From the NCBI RefSeq assembly GCF_013282095.1, contig NZ_BLTJ01000005.1, positions 62,001-126,000 of the forward strand: 64,000 nucleotides of DNA, given 5' to 3'. Position 1 is the first letter of the stretch. Each line of letters starts with the position of its first letter. Positions 63,941-64,000 of the stretch are shown in pieces. The notes under the pieces were generated by a model, which saw nothing but the letters and a program-made list of their open reading frames with translations, ran no database searches and was not told where the DNA came from. A program made the position numbers and the translations under genes. The stretch comes from Enterocloster alcoholdehydrogenati. GTDB taxonomy: Bacteria > Bacillota > Clostridia > Lachnospirales > Lachnospiraceae.

Positions 63941-64000
63941 TCAGTTTATCCCCTGATTTAAGCGGTTAGCCGTCATATAAAGCTGGTAGTACATCCCTTT
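63941..64000 (-). CDS. C-terminal end of a gene running in from the right edge
   Basis: Only the last 19 codons are visible (KGMYYQLYMTANRLNQGIN then TGA). The pattern KG.YY.LY is common at the C-terminus of ABC-type exporter ATPases, but this is too short to name. It lies on the same strand as the DegV, kinase, GerM and ComEC genes. Confidence 0.4.
   Translation of the reverse strand, partial: KGMYYQLYMTANRLNQGIN

Overview
The window looks like chromosomal DNA of an anaerobic, spore-forming Bacillota (class Clostridia), most likely a Lachnospiraceae-type gut organism. This is inferred from the gene families present (T-box-controlled pheST, HrcA/CIRCE heat-shock operon, SpoIID/LytB, GerM and DegV proteins, DUF1836, hybrid cluster protein, biotin-dependent Na+ pump subunits, selenium-linked purine genes) and from the strong AGGAGG-type ribosome sites. 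No database search was possible. Family names rest on motifs and recalled family features.

Layout. 1-1471: end of a suf Fe-S assembly operon (SufB/D-like, sufC). 1472-2205: gene-poor. 2206-3485: ychF with promoter, leader hairpin and terminator. 3503-6343: Na+-pump decarboxylase beta subunit, a 42-residue gamma-like peptide and a CitMHS carrier, suggesting citrate/oxaloacetate metabolism. 6513-12198: CBS-domain membrane protein, HAD phosphatase, cupin, LysR regulator, hybrid cluster protein. 12235-16198: small regulator islands (WYL + DJ-1/PfpI + TfoX-like; DUF2316; TetR + methyltransferase). 16636-21909: RlmD-like rRNA methylase, acidic-tail membrane protein, UvrD/PcrA, DUF1836.

22023-37172 is the main accessory region. 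It is a divergent cluster for anaerobic purine breakdown. Leftward: ssnA, ygfK, a DUF3343 Se/S-carrier-like gene and a fused Fe-S/molybdenum hydroxylase (selenium-dependent xanthine dehydrogenase type). Rightward: YheO/DauR-type regulator, diaminopropionate ammonia-lyase, ygeY, ygeW, carbamate kinase and an NCS2 purine permease. A purine would be imported, attacked by the Mo hydroxylase and amidohydrolase-type enzymes, and its ring fragments drained through 2,3-diaminopropionate (to pyruvate and ammonia) and carbamoyl phosphate (to ATP). No hydantoinase, FAD subunit or XdhC-type maturation gene is in the window.

37398-43905: tRNA-Leu(CAG), a lipoprotein, pheST with a T-box leader, and a divergent Ogg-type glycosylase. 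43933-50208: RmlD-like reductase, then hrcA-grpE-dnaK-dnaJ under CIRCE. 50346-54332: two 3D-domain secreted proteins and a SpoIID/LytB protein, probably cell-wall remodelling. 54425-54697: a probable 6S RNA with its own promoter. 54778-64000: YbaK-type deacylase, DEAD-box helicase, TrmH-type methylase, ComEC, GerM lipoprotein, histidine kinase, DegV protein, and the last codons of another gene.
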